Assembly: GCA_024516155.1 (NCBI GenBank)
Contig: JAJJXM010000011.1
Location: forward strand, 839,501 to 903,500
Source: Pyronema omphalodes
Lineage: Eukaryota > Ascomycota > Pezizomycetes > Pezizales > Pyronemataceae
Reading direction: 5' to 3'
DNA: 64,000 nt
Notes under the pieces: model-generated
Databases searched by the model: none
Seen by the model: only the letters and a program-made list of their open reading frames with translations
Told to the model about the DNA's origin: nothing
Program-made: the position numbers and the translations under genes
Shown here: one piece after another, positions 47,624 through 59,403 of the stretch
Layout of the letters: every line of letters starts with the position of its first letter
Position numbering within the stretch: the stretch's first letter is position 1

Positions 47624-48977
47624 TCGGTGGCAGACCTTCCCGAGCACCATGTATAGACATTTTGATATGGCTCTAATTGTAGAGTACAATATGGGTGTGG
47701 TTATCTCCATAAGGTTTGTAAAGTCTCGAGTTGTCTGTAGGGATCGTTAGTATCACACCTTCTAATCGCAGAGAGGCATTGCAAACAATCAAGCAGTACA
47801 TCATGGAAGAAAGGAGATGAACAAGTACCTTTGATAGTGGTTTGGCGTCAATAAGTAGAGACAGGAGTCAGATACCAATAGTGGAGGAAAGGTGGAGTTT
47901 CGTATATCTGGGTAGAAAGAGAGGTTCTTCTGATAGCCTAGTGGAGGGTGTACATATGGCCAGAGCCCCGGCTAGCTAAGCTTTCTCAGATTCACCTTGC
48001 TACCCAGGGAACCCTGTCTCTACACATGACCGTTATCGGCAACCTTGCCCGACTCTTCTCCTCCTTTCCTCATTGACTTTTCTGTACCGCGCATGTATGT
48101 ACATAGCATTACTAACTGTTTCGAGATTTGGAACAGCATTGTTAATAAGAAACGTCTGTAGCTACGCACATATGATATTCTAGTGTGCTCTATGGTCTGA
48201 CAAGTCAAATGCGGAGTCCGAAGGGATTGGACCACATATCGGTGGTCCGTCTGGCATCCCCGACTATGGGCGACAGCAAAATTCGCTGTTGACTATAGCT
48301 CCAAGAGCGAATACTCAAGACATAATCTGCGCGGAGATGCACAGACAGTACCATTATTCTTCCACAAAAATAATTGAAAGTCCCATTGTCTTTTAGCCAC
48401 CAAGTGGTACCCCGTATCATTATGTAGGAAGTTTCCGTGTTGTTTATTGAAGAGTTTTTATTGTACAAATCACAAGACCAATGCTCAACAACAAAAGCAA
48501 TAAAAATTCTCGGGACTTTTTAACTGCGGCGTAATGCTCCGTATAATAATAATAATAATTAACGTGCTCTAAGTTTCTGCCTTTTCATCTGTAGGTCATG
48601 TATTATGGAGATGTTCGTGTTCCACAAAAAACGCTTGGATATTCTTAACCCCAACATAGCCCACTTCCAGCCTTAAACACCCAGTCCGTGGTGCACTGCA
48701 GTCACTTTCCCCCTCAGACTGAACTGGATGAAAGCCACATTATTCCGTCGCCACAGCCGACTAGACTTGACTATATATTCAGTCCACAGTCCGGGGCAAA
48801 CCATGGAGAACACTGTTACGGTACAACTTTGTAATCAACCGTTTGCAGATTGTGTAAAAACAAAAAAAATATCATAACAGCCCAATATTCCAAGGGCTCA
48901 AATATATAAGCATACATAAGCCTTGGGTTGTTTTTGAATAACCACGTAGCTGAATTACCAGAATACATTATATATAT

Positions 48978-49541
48978 CGGAAATTATGCAGGATGCCCCC
49001 CCAAAAAGGCGAAATTTGCAACATACCCCCGTCTATGCAGGATGCCCCTCGCTTAGGTAGTGAACACCCGCCCATATTGAATACAGCGCCCACAGCGCCG
49101 GGCTACAGATTTTTCACGTCTGTTTTTTTTTTCCTCGCTTGCAGGTGAAGATTTTGATTCCAATTCTCGATATTATCGTCAACAACAACAACAACAATGG
49201 AGCGCACCAATTCGCTGACAACAGGACTCGTCACTATGCAAGCACCTGTGCCAACCTACATTCATGATTTTTGTACTAGTTGGAGTATGCGGGAAAGCAG
49301 TTATCTACGTGGGAATAAAAAAAAAAAAAAAAAAAAAAAAAAAACAGAGAAACACGCATTAAAATTTGGCGCAGAAATGGATTCAAAATTTTCATCTGCA
49401 AGTAAGGAAAAAAAGATGCGTGAAAAATTTGGCGCCCGGCGCCGAAGGCGGGTGTGCTCTACCTAAGCGAGGGGCATCCTGCATAGACGGGGGTATATTG
49501 CAAATTTCGTGTTTTTTCGGGGGCATCCTGCATAATTTCCG
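48978..49541. mobile_element. Long-TIR element (564 bp, about 100-bp inverted ends)
   Basis: Both ends begin CGGAAATTATGCAGGATGCC and stay clearly inverted-complementary for about 100 bp, through GTCTATGCAGGATGCCCC, TCGCTTAGGTAG and CACCCGCC. Each arm carries TATGCAGGATGCCCC twice (left 48985-48999 and 49034-49048; right 49471-49485 and about 49520-49534), giving four subterminal sites. Flanks are TA-rich (TATAT on both sides). The centre holds a (CAA)n run, an ATG-led short open frame (49197 on) and a 25-bp poly-A tract, but no transposase, so the element is non-autonomous. The superfamily is undetermined. Confidence 0.8.
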
Positions 49542-50892
49542 TATATATATATATTCTTTCGCAAGATAGAAGCCAGTACTTTGGAAGAACAAAAAAATTC
49601 CTGATTGATCAATTTTTACTCTCTATTACTTTGAACCTTTGACCCTTTTTGTGCACTCAGATGGGATTACCTTTTTTTTGAGAAGCTTGAAAACAATAAG
49701 GAAATCCTGTCATTAGAATTTATAGATATGGCTGTTGTCCCTCTTTAGTTTTATTATGCAAAACATAAATAAATAGCGATAAAATAACTGGAATTGAATG
49801 CGCGGCTACAATATTTGCTCTTAAAATTACTTGATGCTGCTTCAATTGAAACTTTGTGTTTCTGAGGTTCTAGGTTTTTTTGGATGAATCATAGGTTAGG
49901 ATGAGTCAGAATATTTAGTGACGTAAAGATAAAGAGATTTCAGAACAATCAATATCAAGAATACAAAAAGATGCTTAGGACTTAGTACTCCGGGCTACTG
50001 GCTGGCCAAAGTAAATTGAAAACTGCAGACTATAAACTATAAACTATAAACTATAAACTAGAAACAATCTGTGAATACTTACTACTTACTTCTTACTACT
50101 CCGCCAGGCCATAGACCACAGGTCACGGATCGCTTATCAATAGTTAAACTCACCATCCCTCCTTTCCCCCAGCCGCCGCTGAATTTAAGAGAGTGCTCTT
50201 ATCCAAAATCAGTGACAGAAACAAAGCTGCAATATATATTGTCGTACTACATGCTATGAAGAGCCAGTAGATCTAGAACGATATCATGGCGGTTGAGATT
50301 GTCATGGAAACCAACATTTTGGGGAGTATTATTCCAGGGAGTGTCATGATTAGCTGTGATGTGGAGTGCGATGGGGAACCATAAGTGATGGGGAATGAGG
50401 AATGGAATTGGGATGGAGTTTATGTATGTGGTTTATGTATGTATGCAAACTTACAACAGGTCGTATGTTTGGTAAGGTAAGGCAAGGCGAGGCAAACAAT
50501 GATCTAAACAACTTCCTCATGCCAACATGATAAAGCCTACACAGAATCTAGAGCTCAGGCTAGACTATTTTCAAGACATACTAATCATGTCATGAACCAA
50601 CTTAGTTGGAATTACCACATATGTATCAATCACTTTATAGCAATGCACATAAGCAAAAAAGAAGATTTTAAAGAGAGACACAAAGTAGTATCCTTCAATT
50701 ATGTTAACCTGGCTCTAAGCCATGACTAGCTAGCTAGATATAACAATTAACATTTCCTTCCCTTTCATTTCCATTCCATTCCCAAAAAAAATCGCCAGCA
50801 GACTTTCCCAAAAGCTATCCAAAATATCGCTCAAACCCAAAGCTCCGGCATAACAAAACCCCCCAAAAAATCTTCTTTTCAGAGTCCGTTCC
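49542..50892. other. Spacer downstream of HEM1
   Basis: AT-rich. It contains tandem TATAAAC-type repeats at about 50028-50060 and a GGTAAGGTAAGGCAAGGC run near 50470. No gene is supported. The part next to 50892 is the HEM1 3' UTR. Confidence 0.5.
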
Positions 50893-52889
50893 TTAAGCAA
50901 CAATTCCAGCAGAGTATCCAATCTCCTTCTCCATGATAGGGTCAACGGTGACACCCGAGCGACCAGCCTTCATAGCAGGCTGCTCAGCGACCTTCATAGG
51001 AGCGACGGTACCGTTGAGCTGCTCGGCAGTCCAGATGGGCTCAACCTTAGGAGCATCCTTCTCACCGACTCCACAGAGACCTCCCTCCAATTCCCAGTCA
51101 GAGGTTCTCTTCAATCCCAAGGTGTTCCAGACATCCTCGAGAGCAGAGTAGAGCTGCTTTCTGAACTTTTCGGTGTGGCCGGGAGTAGGAGTAATTCTCA
51201 AACGTTCCTGTCCCTTGGGAACGGTGGGGTAGTTGATGGCCTGGACATAGATTCCGTGGTCCTGGAGGAGCATGTCGGAAGCCTGGCGGGCAAGCTCGGC
51301 ACTTCCTACAAGAACGGGGACGATGTGGGAGGGGTTGGGAATAACGGGGAAACCGCGCTGCTCGAGGTTCTTCTTGACAATTGCGACGTGCTCCTGCTGA
51401 AGCTTACGGTCGCCGTCGAAGGCGTACTGGTACTCGATAGCAGCAGTGGCACCGGCCATGGTGGCAGGAGGGAGTGAGGTGGTGAAGATAAAACCGGGAG
51501 CTAGCGAACGGATGGTGTCAACGAACTTGGCGGATCCGGCAATGTAACCTCCAACACATCCGTATGCCTTTCCAAGGGTTCCGGTAATGATATCAATGCG
51601 GTCCATAATGGTTCCCTTGGGACGACCGGCGGCATGTGCCTCCCAGTCAAGGTGCTCGGCGACACCGGCTCCGTGGGGTCCGTACATTCCGACGGCGTGG
51701 ACCTCATCCAAAAAGGTAAGAGCTCCGTACTTCTCAGCAAGGTCGCAGATTTCCTCAATAGGTCCGATGGATCCGCACATGGAGTATACTGATTCGAACG
51801 CAATAATCTTGGGAACGTGGAGTGGTAATGAGGCGAGCTTGGCCTCTAAGTCTTCTAGGTCGTTGTGCTTGAAAACCATCTTCTTTGCGCCGGAGTGTCT
51901 AATACCCTGAATCATCGATGAGTGGTTCAATGAATCTGAAAGGAAGACACAGTCAGGCATCTTTGATCCTAGTGTTGCAAGAGTGGCATCGTTGGCAACG
52001 AAACATGATGAGAAGACGAGAGCGGCGTCCTTAGAATGTAGCTTAGCGAGAGATGCCTCCAACTCAATCGCGTGTTTGTTGTGTCCGGAAATGTTTCTGG
52101 TTCCACCAGCTCCGGCACCGTACATATCGAGAGTTTCGTGCATCGCCTTCAAAACCTCCGCGTTACGACCCATTCCCAAGTAGTCATTACTGCACCATGA
52201 GGTAACGAGCTTATCAGGGGTGTCGAGATGTGCCTGAGGGAAATCCTTGGCCAATCTGTTAATGTTGTTGAAGTATCTGTATGACTTGTCCTTGAGCTTC
52301 TTTTCAATCTCGTTCTGGTAGAAAGCCTCGTAATCGAATTTTGCGGTGCACTCGGTGCTCTTGGAGAAGACCTTGGTGGGGCGGGTGGTGCGCGTTCCGT
52401 TGGGTGGGGTGAGTTTACCCGCGAGCTTAGCCGCATGCAGGGCAGCTTGACCGTGAGGGCAGACTGGAATCAAATCAGCAAAGATTGCTCGCGTGTGTAT
52501 CCAATAAATTACATACCAGGCTTCTCAGGGTTACCAGCATCGTAAACACCAATCTTGCGGTGGATATCCTCAAGATCAGCCGCCTGGGCGTGGGCAGGCT
52601 GGCCGGCGTGGAACTTGACAGCCTTGCTAGGAACAGCCAAGTTACGCTTCTGGATGTGGGAGATTCCGGTGGCACGCTTTCCAAAGGCGGCAGTAGAAGA
52701 GTGGCGGACGCTCTGGACTGCCAATGCCTTGGACATGACAGGGCATCGACGGGCAACGACCTGAAGGTTTGACATGGTTCCACCGCCAGCGGAAGGAGAG
52801 GAAGAGGTGGAGAGGGATCTCAAGGTGCTCGGGGCAGTCTTCTTGAGGAACGGGCAGAGGCTGCGCGATTGTTTGAGGAGGGGCTCCAT
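50893..52889 (-). CDS. HEM1: 5-aminolevulinate synthase, mitochondrial, two exons
   Basis: Exon 1 (52889-52517) and exon 2 (52463-50893), with a 53-bp phase-1 intron, give 647 aa. The N-terminal presequence carries Cys-Pro pairs (SLCPFL near residue 12, RRCPVM near 50, and VCPHG at the exon junction), which resemble haem regulatory motifs. The catalytic core has [20 protein letters not shown], the PLP-contacting [13 protein letters not shown] and the Schiff-base lysine in TGTLGKAYG. The enzyme condenses glycine and succinyl-CoA in the matrix, the first committed step of haem synthesis. The length suits fungal Hem1. The start is the first ATG, giving [15 protein letters not shown]. Confidence 0.97.
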
Positions 52890-53431
52890 GTTGATCGGAG
52901 ATTCGGATATTCGAGGACAGTTGACAAAGGTTTTTTCTTTTTTTTGGTGGAAGGTTTGTTCTCCGAATGCGAAGCCTAAAGGTGGTGGCTAGTAAGACAG
53001 CTCAACCGTGCTAAAACTGGTGGTAACGGTAGAGTCGCGGAGGAGAGGAACGGTGAGTGAGAAGGAAGAGAGGACGGAAGATGGGCGGTGGGTGATGGGT
53101 GGTGGGGGAAGCACGAAATTATAAATGCAATCTGGCGGGATCTGAAGCGAACTTTGGGGCCTCAGGGGTGGTCTGGATGCGCGAGCTGAAGCAACACAGC
53201 ATGAGACTTGTTGGATCACGGGTAAGGAACGGTAGTAGATACCGCGGGCCAGAAGTGGTAGGAGACAGATATGTGTGAAATTGTGTGAGACGATATCCGA
53301 CTCTAAGTCTCACCATATAGTTAATTACGCTTATTATCTCTACAAATCCACCAAAATTACGTAGCTATTTAGCCAAGTGAATGCAGTTTTGCTTGTATGT
53401 TATTCTTTTATTTTTTGTTTATTAACTACTG
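52890..53431. promoter_or_regulatory. HEM1 upstream region
   Basis: Probable promoter and 5' UTR of HEM1 (transcribed to the left). Short open stretches at 52989-53316 are not supported as genes. No specific regulatory site is claimed. Confidence 0.4.
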
Positions 53432-53592
53432 TATTCCAGAAGAACTTTTTCTTTTGTTTATTCCAGAAGACCTTTTTTCTTTTTTTTTTTTTCTTTTTTT
53501 TTGTTTATTCCAGAAGACCTTTTTTCTTTTTTTTTTTTCTTTTCTTTTGTTTATTCCAGAAGACCTTTTTTCTTTTTTTTTTTTTTCTTCTT
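53432..53592 (+). repeat. T-rich minisatellite (ATTCCAGAAGA unit)
   Basis: ATTCCAGAAGA recurs at 53432, 53460, 53507 and 53553; the last three are 46-47 bp apart and each is followed by a CCTTTTTTCTTTTTTT tract. The Phe/Leu-rich open frames over this interval are repeat artefacts. Confidence 0.85.
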
Positions 53593-55066
53593 CTTTTCCA
53601 AAGGAACTTCCCAACGCAATCTTCAGTATCCGGAATGACATGATGTCCTCCTCCTCCACGTCAATGGTCCGGTCGGCGTCGGATGTTGGGGCAAGGCGGA
53701 AAATAATTTGGCGTCGGCGTGTTCGGTGGTTCGGCTTATGCCAAAGGCGTCTCCCTCTCCTCAGCTGGCATTATTGTATTGAGTCGCGTGTGATTGGTCA
53801 ATGCACACCCCACCCACCCACCCACCACCACCCCAGGTCCTCGGAGATCCCCTGGCCAGCGACTCCGACGAAGCGGCTTGCGAAGATGCGAAGCAGCGAA
53901 GGTCCAAAGTTACTTTTCTAGGACTAATCTGTCTAGCGTAATTTTAATGTATCTTCTAAGCCCACATCAGAATAGTTGCTGTTTACTGTCTAATCCTGTT
54001 TGAGAATGGTCGATAAGCTTTAACGTCTCGGGTGCCGCATTCACCGAGCGGTGTCGATATGAGCTGAGGTTAAACACCACCGCCGCTCTGCACTGTGCAG
54101 TCCATCGCTTGTAAGCCGTAAAAGCATGCAAAAAGCAAATACTGTACAAATCAACAAAAAAAAAGATACATATGCAAACGCACAAACTCCGCGGGTTTTA
54201 GGGGATCACCATATGGTGCCCATAGTTGAAAATCTATGTAATGATAACATTTCACCGCTTGGTGTATGACACCATCCACCATCATGGTAAATCCCACAAA
54301 ATTGCATCTTCCCTAGATGCCGGTAAAGCCGAGGTAATCCCCATTACTCAGCTTAGCACAGGGCCACAGGCTGGACCTAGTCTCATATTGTACTGGAACT
54401 AATCCATTACTAACTACATCAAACTAACTAAACCCCACACAACGCGCAGTTGTCGACCGAAGTCACCGAACAAAGTTGAAACCTCCGCGGAGGCTGCAGG
54501 AAGGAAAGCGTCCCGGAAAGGCTGGCCGCTGCTGATCCCGGAACGTTTATCATGACGTCCATCAGCCTTATGCAGCTCCGGTTTTTTTCTTTGTGACCAA
54601 CCCAGACATCGGTGATTTGCCGCGCAATTTACAAACTTGATGGACAAGAGTCTGAGGAACCTTTCTAAGCTCTTGGTCAAGGATTACCGAAAGCAAATGA
54701 AGCATATATACCGTCGGTGGAATCTAGGTTTGCGACACGTTACATACTTTTATTATGCAGGCACCTGAGTATCACAGAGACCCGGTACAAAATATCTGCT
54801 TAACGAAGAAGCGAAAAGCTTACCTATCTACAGCTGAACTCATAATTCCGATTAGGCCACAGGAAATTGGAATCGAATGTAGTGAACATTCCTTATAAAC
54901 TCTGTATATAGCAGTTTCACACAAACACCGACTTGTATTGCTGGACCATTCGGACGTAATGCTTCTGATGGTGTATGTACAACCCAAACGACGACCGAAC
55001 CTCGGCGAAAGGAACAATTAAGATAAACTTATATAAATACAAAATTTTGCTCAAGAAGCAACAATT
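53593..55066. other. Gene-poor spacer with CCCA repeats
   Basis: Includes a CCCACCCACCCA-type run at about 53808-53835. No gene is recognised on either strand up to the tRNA. Confidence 0.45.
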
Positions 55067-55140
55067 GGTTTCATGGTGTAGTTGGTTATCACATCAGTCT
55101 AACACACTGAAGGTCCCCAGATCGAGCCTGGGTGAAATCA
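55067..55140 (+). tRNA. tRNA-Val (anticodon AAC)
   Basis: 74 nt, no intron. Acceptor arm GGTTTCA pairs with TGAAATC (one G-T pair), followed by discriminator A. The D-arm region is GTGTAGTTGGTTATCAC. The anticodon stem TCAGT/ACTGA encloses loop CTAACAC with anticodon AAC. Variable loop AGGTC; T-arm CCCAG/CTGGG with loop ATCGAGC. A T run follows within 10 bp (Pol III stop, TTTTT). Confidence 0.95.
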
Positions 55141-55837
55141 ATATTTTTGCAATATTTTCAATCCCCGCCGAATTCTCAACCTTCCCCCCTCTTGACAGCA
55201 TTTTTATAAGTATGAGCGAACTATTACAAGCCCAACCTATCGTTCCAAGTTCATCCAATTCCGCAATTAATCTACAATGTAATAACCCGCGCAAATCATA
55301 TCATATCACTATGCTATGCTATGTAGAATACCCTACACAGTACACCACGTTCAATCAATGCCAGATGTAACAACCCGCGCACATCATATCACATCATATC
55401 ACTACGCTGTTCTGTATGGAATACCCTACACAATGCCCTACGCACTGCACAATACCTCACAAAGTACCCTACACAGTAGCTTATCGAGTACCCCATATAT
55501 ACATATATACCCTACGTACCCTACAGAAAATCCGGCTATTATGTACATCACATCATAAAGAAGCTGCAAGCAAACATCAATCGGGAATTCTGTATTGTAT
55601 TTTTTTGTTAATTTCCCTTTTTGAGGGTACATGTGGATGTGGACAAAAATGATATTGACTGATTCTGTAGAGAAAGATATTGAGTATGTATTCTCTGTAT
55701 ACATAAAAAAAAACATTGCCCGTTAAAATCATGACGATCTGAATTTTATCCTCTTTTTTTTTTTGACTGGAGTTTCCCTAGCACCAGTCCAGCGGCGGTG
55801 ATATGTACTACCCATCAACCTCCCTTTCTTCCCCGCC
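55141..55837. other. Spacer with tandem repeat, downstream of tRNA
   Basis: Holds an 87-bp direct repeat (from 55277) and derived ATACCCTACACA-type repeats to about 55520. No gene is recognised. The end is close to the 3' end of the C2H2 gene. Confidence 0.5.
55277..55435 (+). repeat. Direct repeat, 87-bp period
   Basis: Unit 1 (55277-55363) and unit 2 (from 55364) both begin ATGTAAYAACCCGCGCA, then repeat ATCATATCA motifs and AATACCCTACACA. Confidence 0.75.
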
Positions 55838-56798
55838 TTAAAACTGAATCATTCTTCCACCCGTAACAATACCCTCAACATTCCTCTGCACGCCATCAAA
55901 CGTCACAAACCCACAACTTTCCGATTCAAAATGATTCAGCAGTGCCGCCAGAGTTTTCGCCTGCTTATTACACCTCGGACAATGATAAAGATTCTGCTGA
56001 TGAATCGAAGAATTGAGATGTTGGTTAAGTGCTACTAATGTCCTATATTCCCTATCACACAACGGACATTCATAGGCTGTTCCATTCCAGGATTTCGCTG
56101 TAGCTGAAACAGTTTGGTTGAAACGTTCGGTGCTGGGATATTCAAGCAGCTTGTGGGTAAAGACTCCACGTGGGTCCCGTTGGCGGATTGTCTGGTAGAT
56201 GGTTTCGCGGTTGATACCGGTGCGACAGCTGAGATTGTGTTAGATGGAATCTAAGAGGGATAGGGTGAATATAATAGGGGATAATCACCTCCCACTCTCG
56301 AGGTGGTGGCTTAAACCTGTTGCGGTGGTGTAGGTTTTCTTGCACCATGGGCAAGTAATGCTTGCGCCGCGGTGAATACGGGAGTTCATATGCTATTTAT
56401 CAATCAATTAGCCTCTATTCTCTCTTTCAGCTTGAAGCTTCAAGTTTCAAGCTTGCAAAAAAAAGACTTATCGATACTATACTCACCATCCTCAAACTAT
56501 TCTCATTCGCAAACTGTCTATCACAGACATCACACTCCCACTGAGGCTCAGTATGTTCCTCTTCCATATGCATCTCCAACAAATCCTGAGTTCTATACAT
56601 GTCCCCACATTCCTGGCAATGAAACGGGTATTCATGTACACATTCTCTATGATCTTTGTATTCATCATAATCCTCATAACATACACTGCAGTCGGAACAG
56701 ATGTAATCATCGGCATGTAAAGCGCTGTTGTTGTAGTGTTGGTAAAGCGAATGACGGGAGACGAAGTGACGTTGACAGGGATTGCAGAACCAGGACAT
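55838..56798 (-). CDS. Multi-C2H2 zinc-finger protein, three exons
   Basis: Exons 56798-56487, 56392-56289 and 56228-55838 sum to 807 nt, 268 aa. The start is MSWFCNPCQRHFVSRHSLYQ. About seven C2H2-type fingers are visible. One (WECDVCDRQFANENSLRM) is completed across intron 1 by HMNSRIH, next is CPWCKKTYTTATGLSHHLES, and near the end YECPLCDREYRTLVALNQHL and YHCPRCNKQAKTLAALLNHF; the last uses Cys in place of the final His. Between them lies the fungal linker CRTGINRETIYQTIRQRDP. This architecture is a known pezizomycete group of short C2H2 proteins of unknown role, probably nuclear and binding DNA or RNA. No cluster context helps. Confidence 0.88.
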
Positions 56799-57686
56799 AG
56801 TGAAATGGCGGATGGAAGATGGGAGATCGGTTGCGGAGGAGTGAGATAAATATCTAGATAGCTAGATGTGAGGTTAGTTGGAATAGAAGTGGAGGATTTG
56901 AGAGCGGTTAGGGAGCGGTCAGTGACTAGCTACATAGGAGGTAGTTTGGTAAGATGTTGGATGCCGCGCAGTATACATACCAGTCTTTATCCGTAAGCAA
57001 ACGTAACTTAGGCCGTAATTACAGTTATCAATAGGGAAAAACAAAGATAGATTGAAGGGGATAGGAATTGGAAGCTTTTAGATAGAGATATCAGGTGGAG
57101 GTAAGGTTGTGATGGGATTCAAGATGGGCGCCTAGCACGATACGGTAACGTCGCGAAACGTAATGTGATGAAACGCACCGAAACGTAGCACAACGTAATG
57201 CAACGAAATAAAACGTTACAGTTGTCAAACAAAGAGACGAGAGAGAAAAGGTGGAGATGGAACAAGCTGATGTTGTTATGAGTAACAGTCTAAGTCTCCA
57301 CAGCTACATCCAGATATACCCTAGATATACCTCCACCTCCACGGCCTAGCCACCTGTACTTAGGCGTACAACAACAATGGCATCATGCATGGTCAGGTCA
57401 ACTTGACAGTTCCATAGATGCCAAGCCATGGGGATTCCAGATCTCCAAGCGACTCGTCAAAGAGCACATCCGCGAAGGTGGAGAAGATATACATTCGCAG
57501 GGTTATCTTTACCCCGGATCTCAGATTGAAGCTGTTATATTTCACTGTGAATATCGGCGCTATGGAGGAAGTCTTTGATTGCGTAAGTTTTCAAGTTGCG
57601 GACTTAAAGATCTTCCAGCTCGTTTGCTAATTCTCATCTGCACCGAGACCAATCACTGTCTATATATATATTCTACTTTCGGTTAA

Positions 57687-57717
<31 letters not shown>

Positions 57718-58200
57718 TTAACCAAATGGCTTCCATGTTTTCTTCCGAAAAGCACAAAGTCAGTCTGAAATTTCACTCTGCTATGATTTGTCAATTTATC
57801 GGCCGTTGCTTCGGAGCGGAATGGCGAGACAAGATATCTGGGGAGAAGCTACTTGATAAAGTTGGGAGACAATAGAAATGGAAGGAAACGGCTGGAGAAA
57901 TTCTGCTGGGCAGTAGCGATACACACGGAGCTGTATTGAAGGAAATAGGTGTTCCAGGCGGTGATAGATGCACAAGGCACCGATACTTATTCTCTATGGT
58001 CGAAGACTTTGTGATTACATGGATGGATATAATCATTAGCATCTTTGATGTCAGATACTTATTGTTTTGCGTTTGTTGGCTTGGAATGCCATTCCAGTTT
58101 TTGTAGATTTGGTCAAGAGATTAAGTATTCTTAAGATGGTTGAGGGCATGCTCTGGTTATGGTATCTGAAATCAGTGTCTCGTGAATAATAATTTTTATA
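56799..58200. other. Spacer with possible gene remnant
   Basis: Around 57415-57590 one frame reads DAKPWGFQISKRLVKEHIRE and GYLYPGSQIEAVIFHCEY before a stop. It looks protein-like but has no start or partner exon, so it may be a decayed gene. A (TA)n tract and T runs lie at 57661-57720. Nothing else is supported. Confidence 0.3.
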
Positions 58201-58300
58201 CGGAAATTATACACGGTAAACCAACCGAGACATCGAAATGTCCAATATACCCCCGAAAAACATTTAATGGAGTATACCCCTCGCATAAATCCATGCTGCC
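58201..58300. mobile_element. Diverged relic of one end of the long-TIR element
   Basis: Begins CGGAAATTATACACGG after TATA, followed by CGAAATGTCC, AATATACCCCCG and TATACCCCTCGC, in the same order as the arm of the 48978-49541 element. No inverted partner arm is found nearby. Confidence 0.5.
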
Positions 58301-59384
58301 GATTGCACACGAGGGAGTTGAGTAATGAAATGTCAGTAAATTCCAACCGGTGAAAGTCTCAGAATTCGCAATACACCAGATGACAGACTGATCCACATAA
58401 AAGATTCCGGAGCATGTTAGAATGAAACTTGTATTTCCATCATCCATCGGTGCCTTTGATTCGTTTTTATCGGATATCTTAATATCTTATGTAATGTTTT
58501 CTAGCGGTGATGTCAGGATTATCTGCCAAATCTTTTCATCTATAGCTTAATGGTTTATAGTTTCTTTTCCTCATTTGAATTGATCATGTTCCTTTAGGTA
58601 TGCCGATGCTTACCTTGACAGAACACGTGACTTCGGTTCCTACAGAGACACCGTGTTAAGACTTTTCATGCTTTTGTGACAGATCCCAAAGTCTTTATGT
58701 AGTTCAAAGAGGTGATCTGACCCGGAGTTGGGATCATGGAGAAAGTGCTCGTGCCCCTCTAGCCGTGCCAAGGACTCGATACGCTTAGGGCTGAGACCTC
58801 GCTTAGGGACCCCAACAGCAGCACACTAGTGCATGATTGATAACAAGCTTTATACTCGGAAGAACTAGGACCTAAAAGTTGCTTTCATTACTGTAGTTCG
58901 GGCATGCGTACTATCCTCTAGAAATATCAAAGGATCACTCACGGTTTTGCATCGTTCGAAATTCAGCATGCAACATGATGGACAGATTAAGAAACCACAA
59001 CACAATCCCGGGGACAATGACATGTTTTTCTCTTACAGACTCAATGTTATTTGGAAAATGTCGAGATATAGTTGTGATCGTGCCTCAAAGTGGTGGCCAG
59101 CGCCCACCACCCCCGGTTGCTCACACGCTCGCAGACCGGGGCCACTCCTAATGGAGTGCCCGACAGTTTGCGCTACACGAATCAGAATGAAGGTCCTCCT
59201 CCTCATCCGCCGCACTTCAACCCCCGGTTTAACCACCACAACAACGCATAAAGTATTCCAGTAAAGCATAATGTTGAAGTACATAGACTCATAAGTATAT
59301 AGAGACCAATTTTCAAGATGAACTAGCTGTTGTGGAGAGAATGACAATTGTTCATCTGCAAGAATCCGCTCGCGATTAGCTCAC
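58301..59384. other. Spacer
   Basis: No gene supported. Includes the dispersed repeat copy B at 59090-59141. Confidence 0.4.
59090..59141 (-). repeat. Diverged dispersed repeat, copy B
   Basis: Minus strand matches 30532-30580, sharing ACCGGGGGTGGTG and GCGAGC blocks and flanking similarity. Confidence 0.6.
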
Positions 59385-59403
59385 TCAAGTGCTTGTGCTT
59401 CGA

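Larger units (their letters stand above)
45369..48977. other. Gene-poor region, 3.6 kb
   Basis: AT-rich, with no protein family, tRNA or rRNA recognised. It contains a diverged direct repeat (47219-47310 and 47529-47623) and an (AAT)n microsatellite near 48545-48560. Open stretches at 46118-46351, 47085-47285 and 47532-47750 have no motif support. Confidence 0.45.

Noticed and set aside
53377..53921. Phe-rich open frames that could suggest a membrane protein
   Set aside because: Translation of the T-rich minisatellite in three frames.
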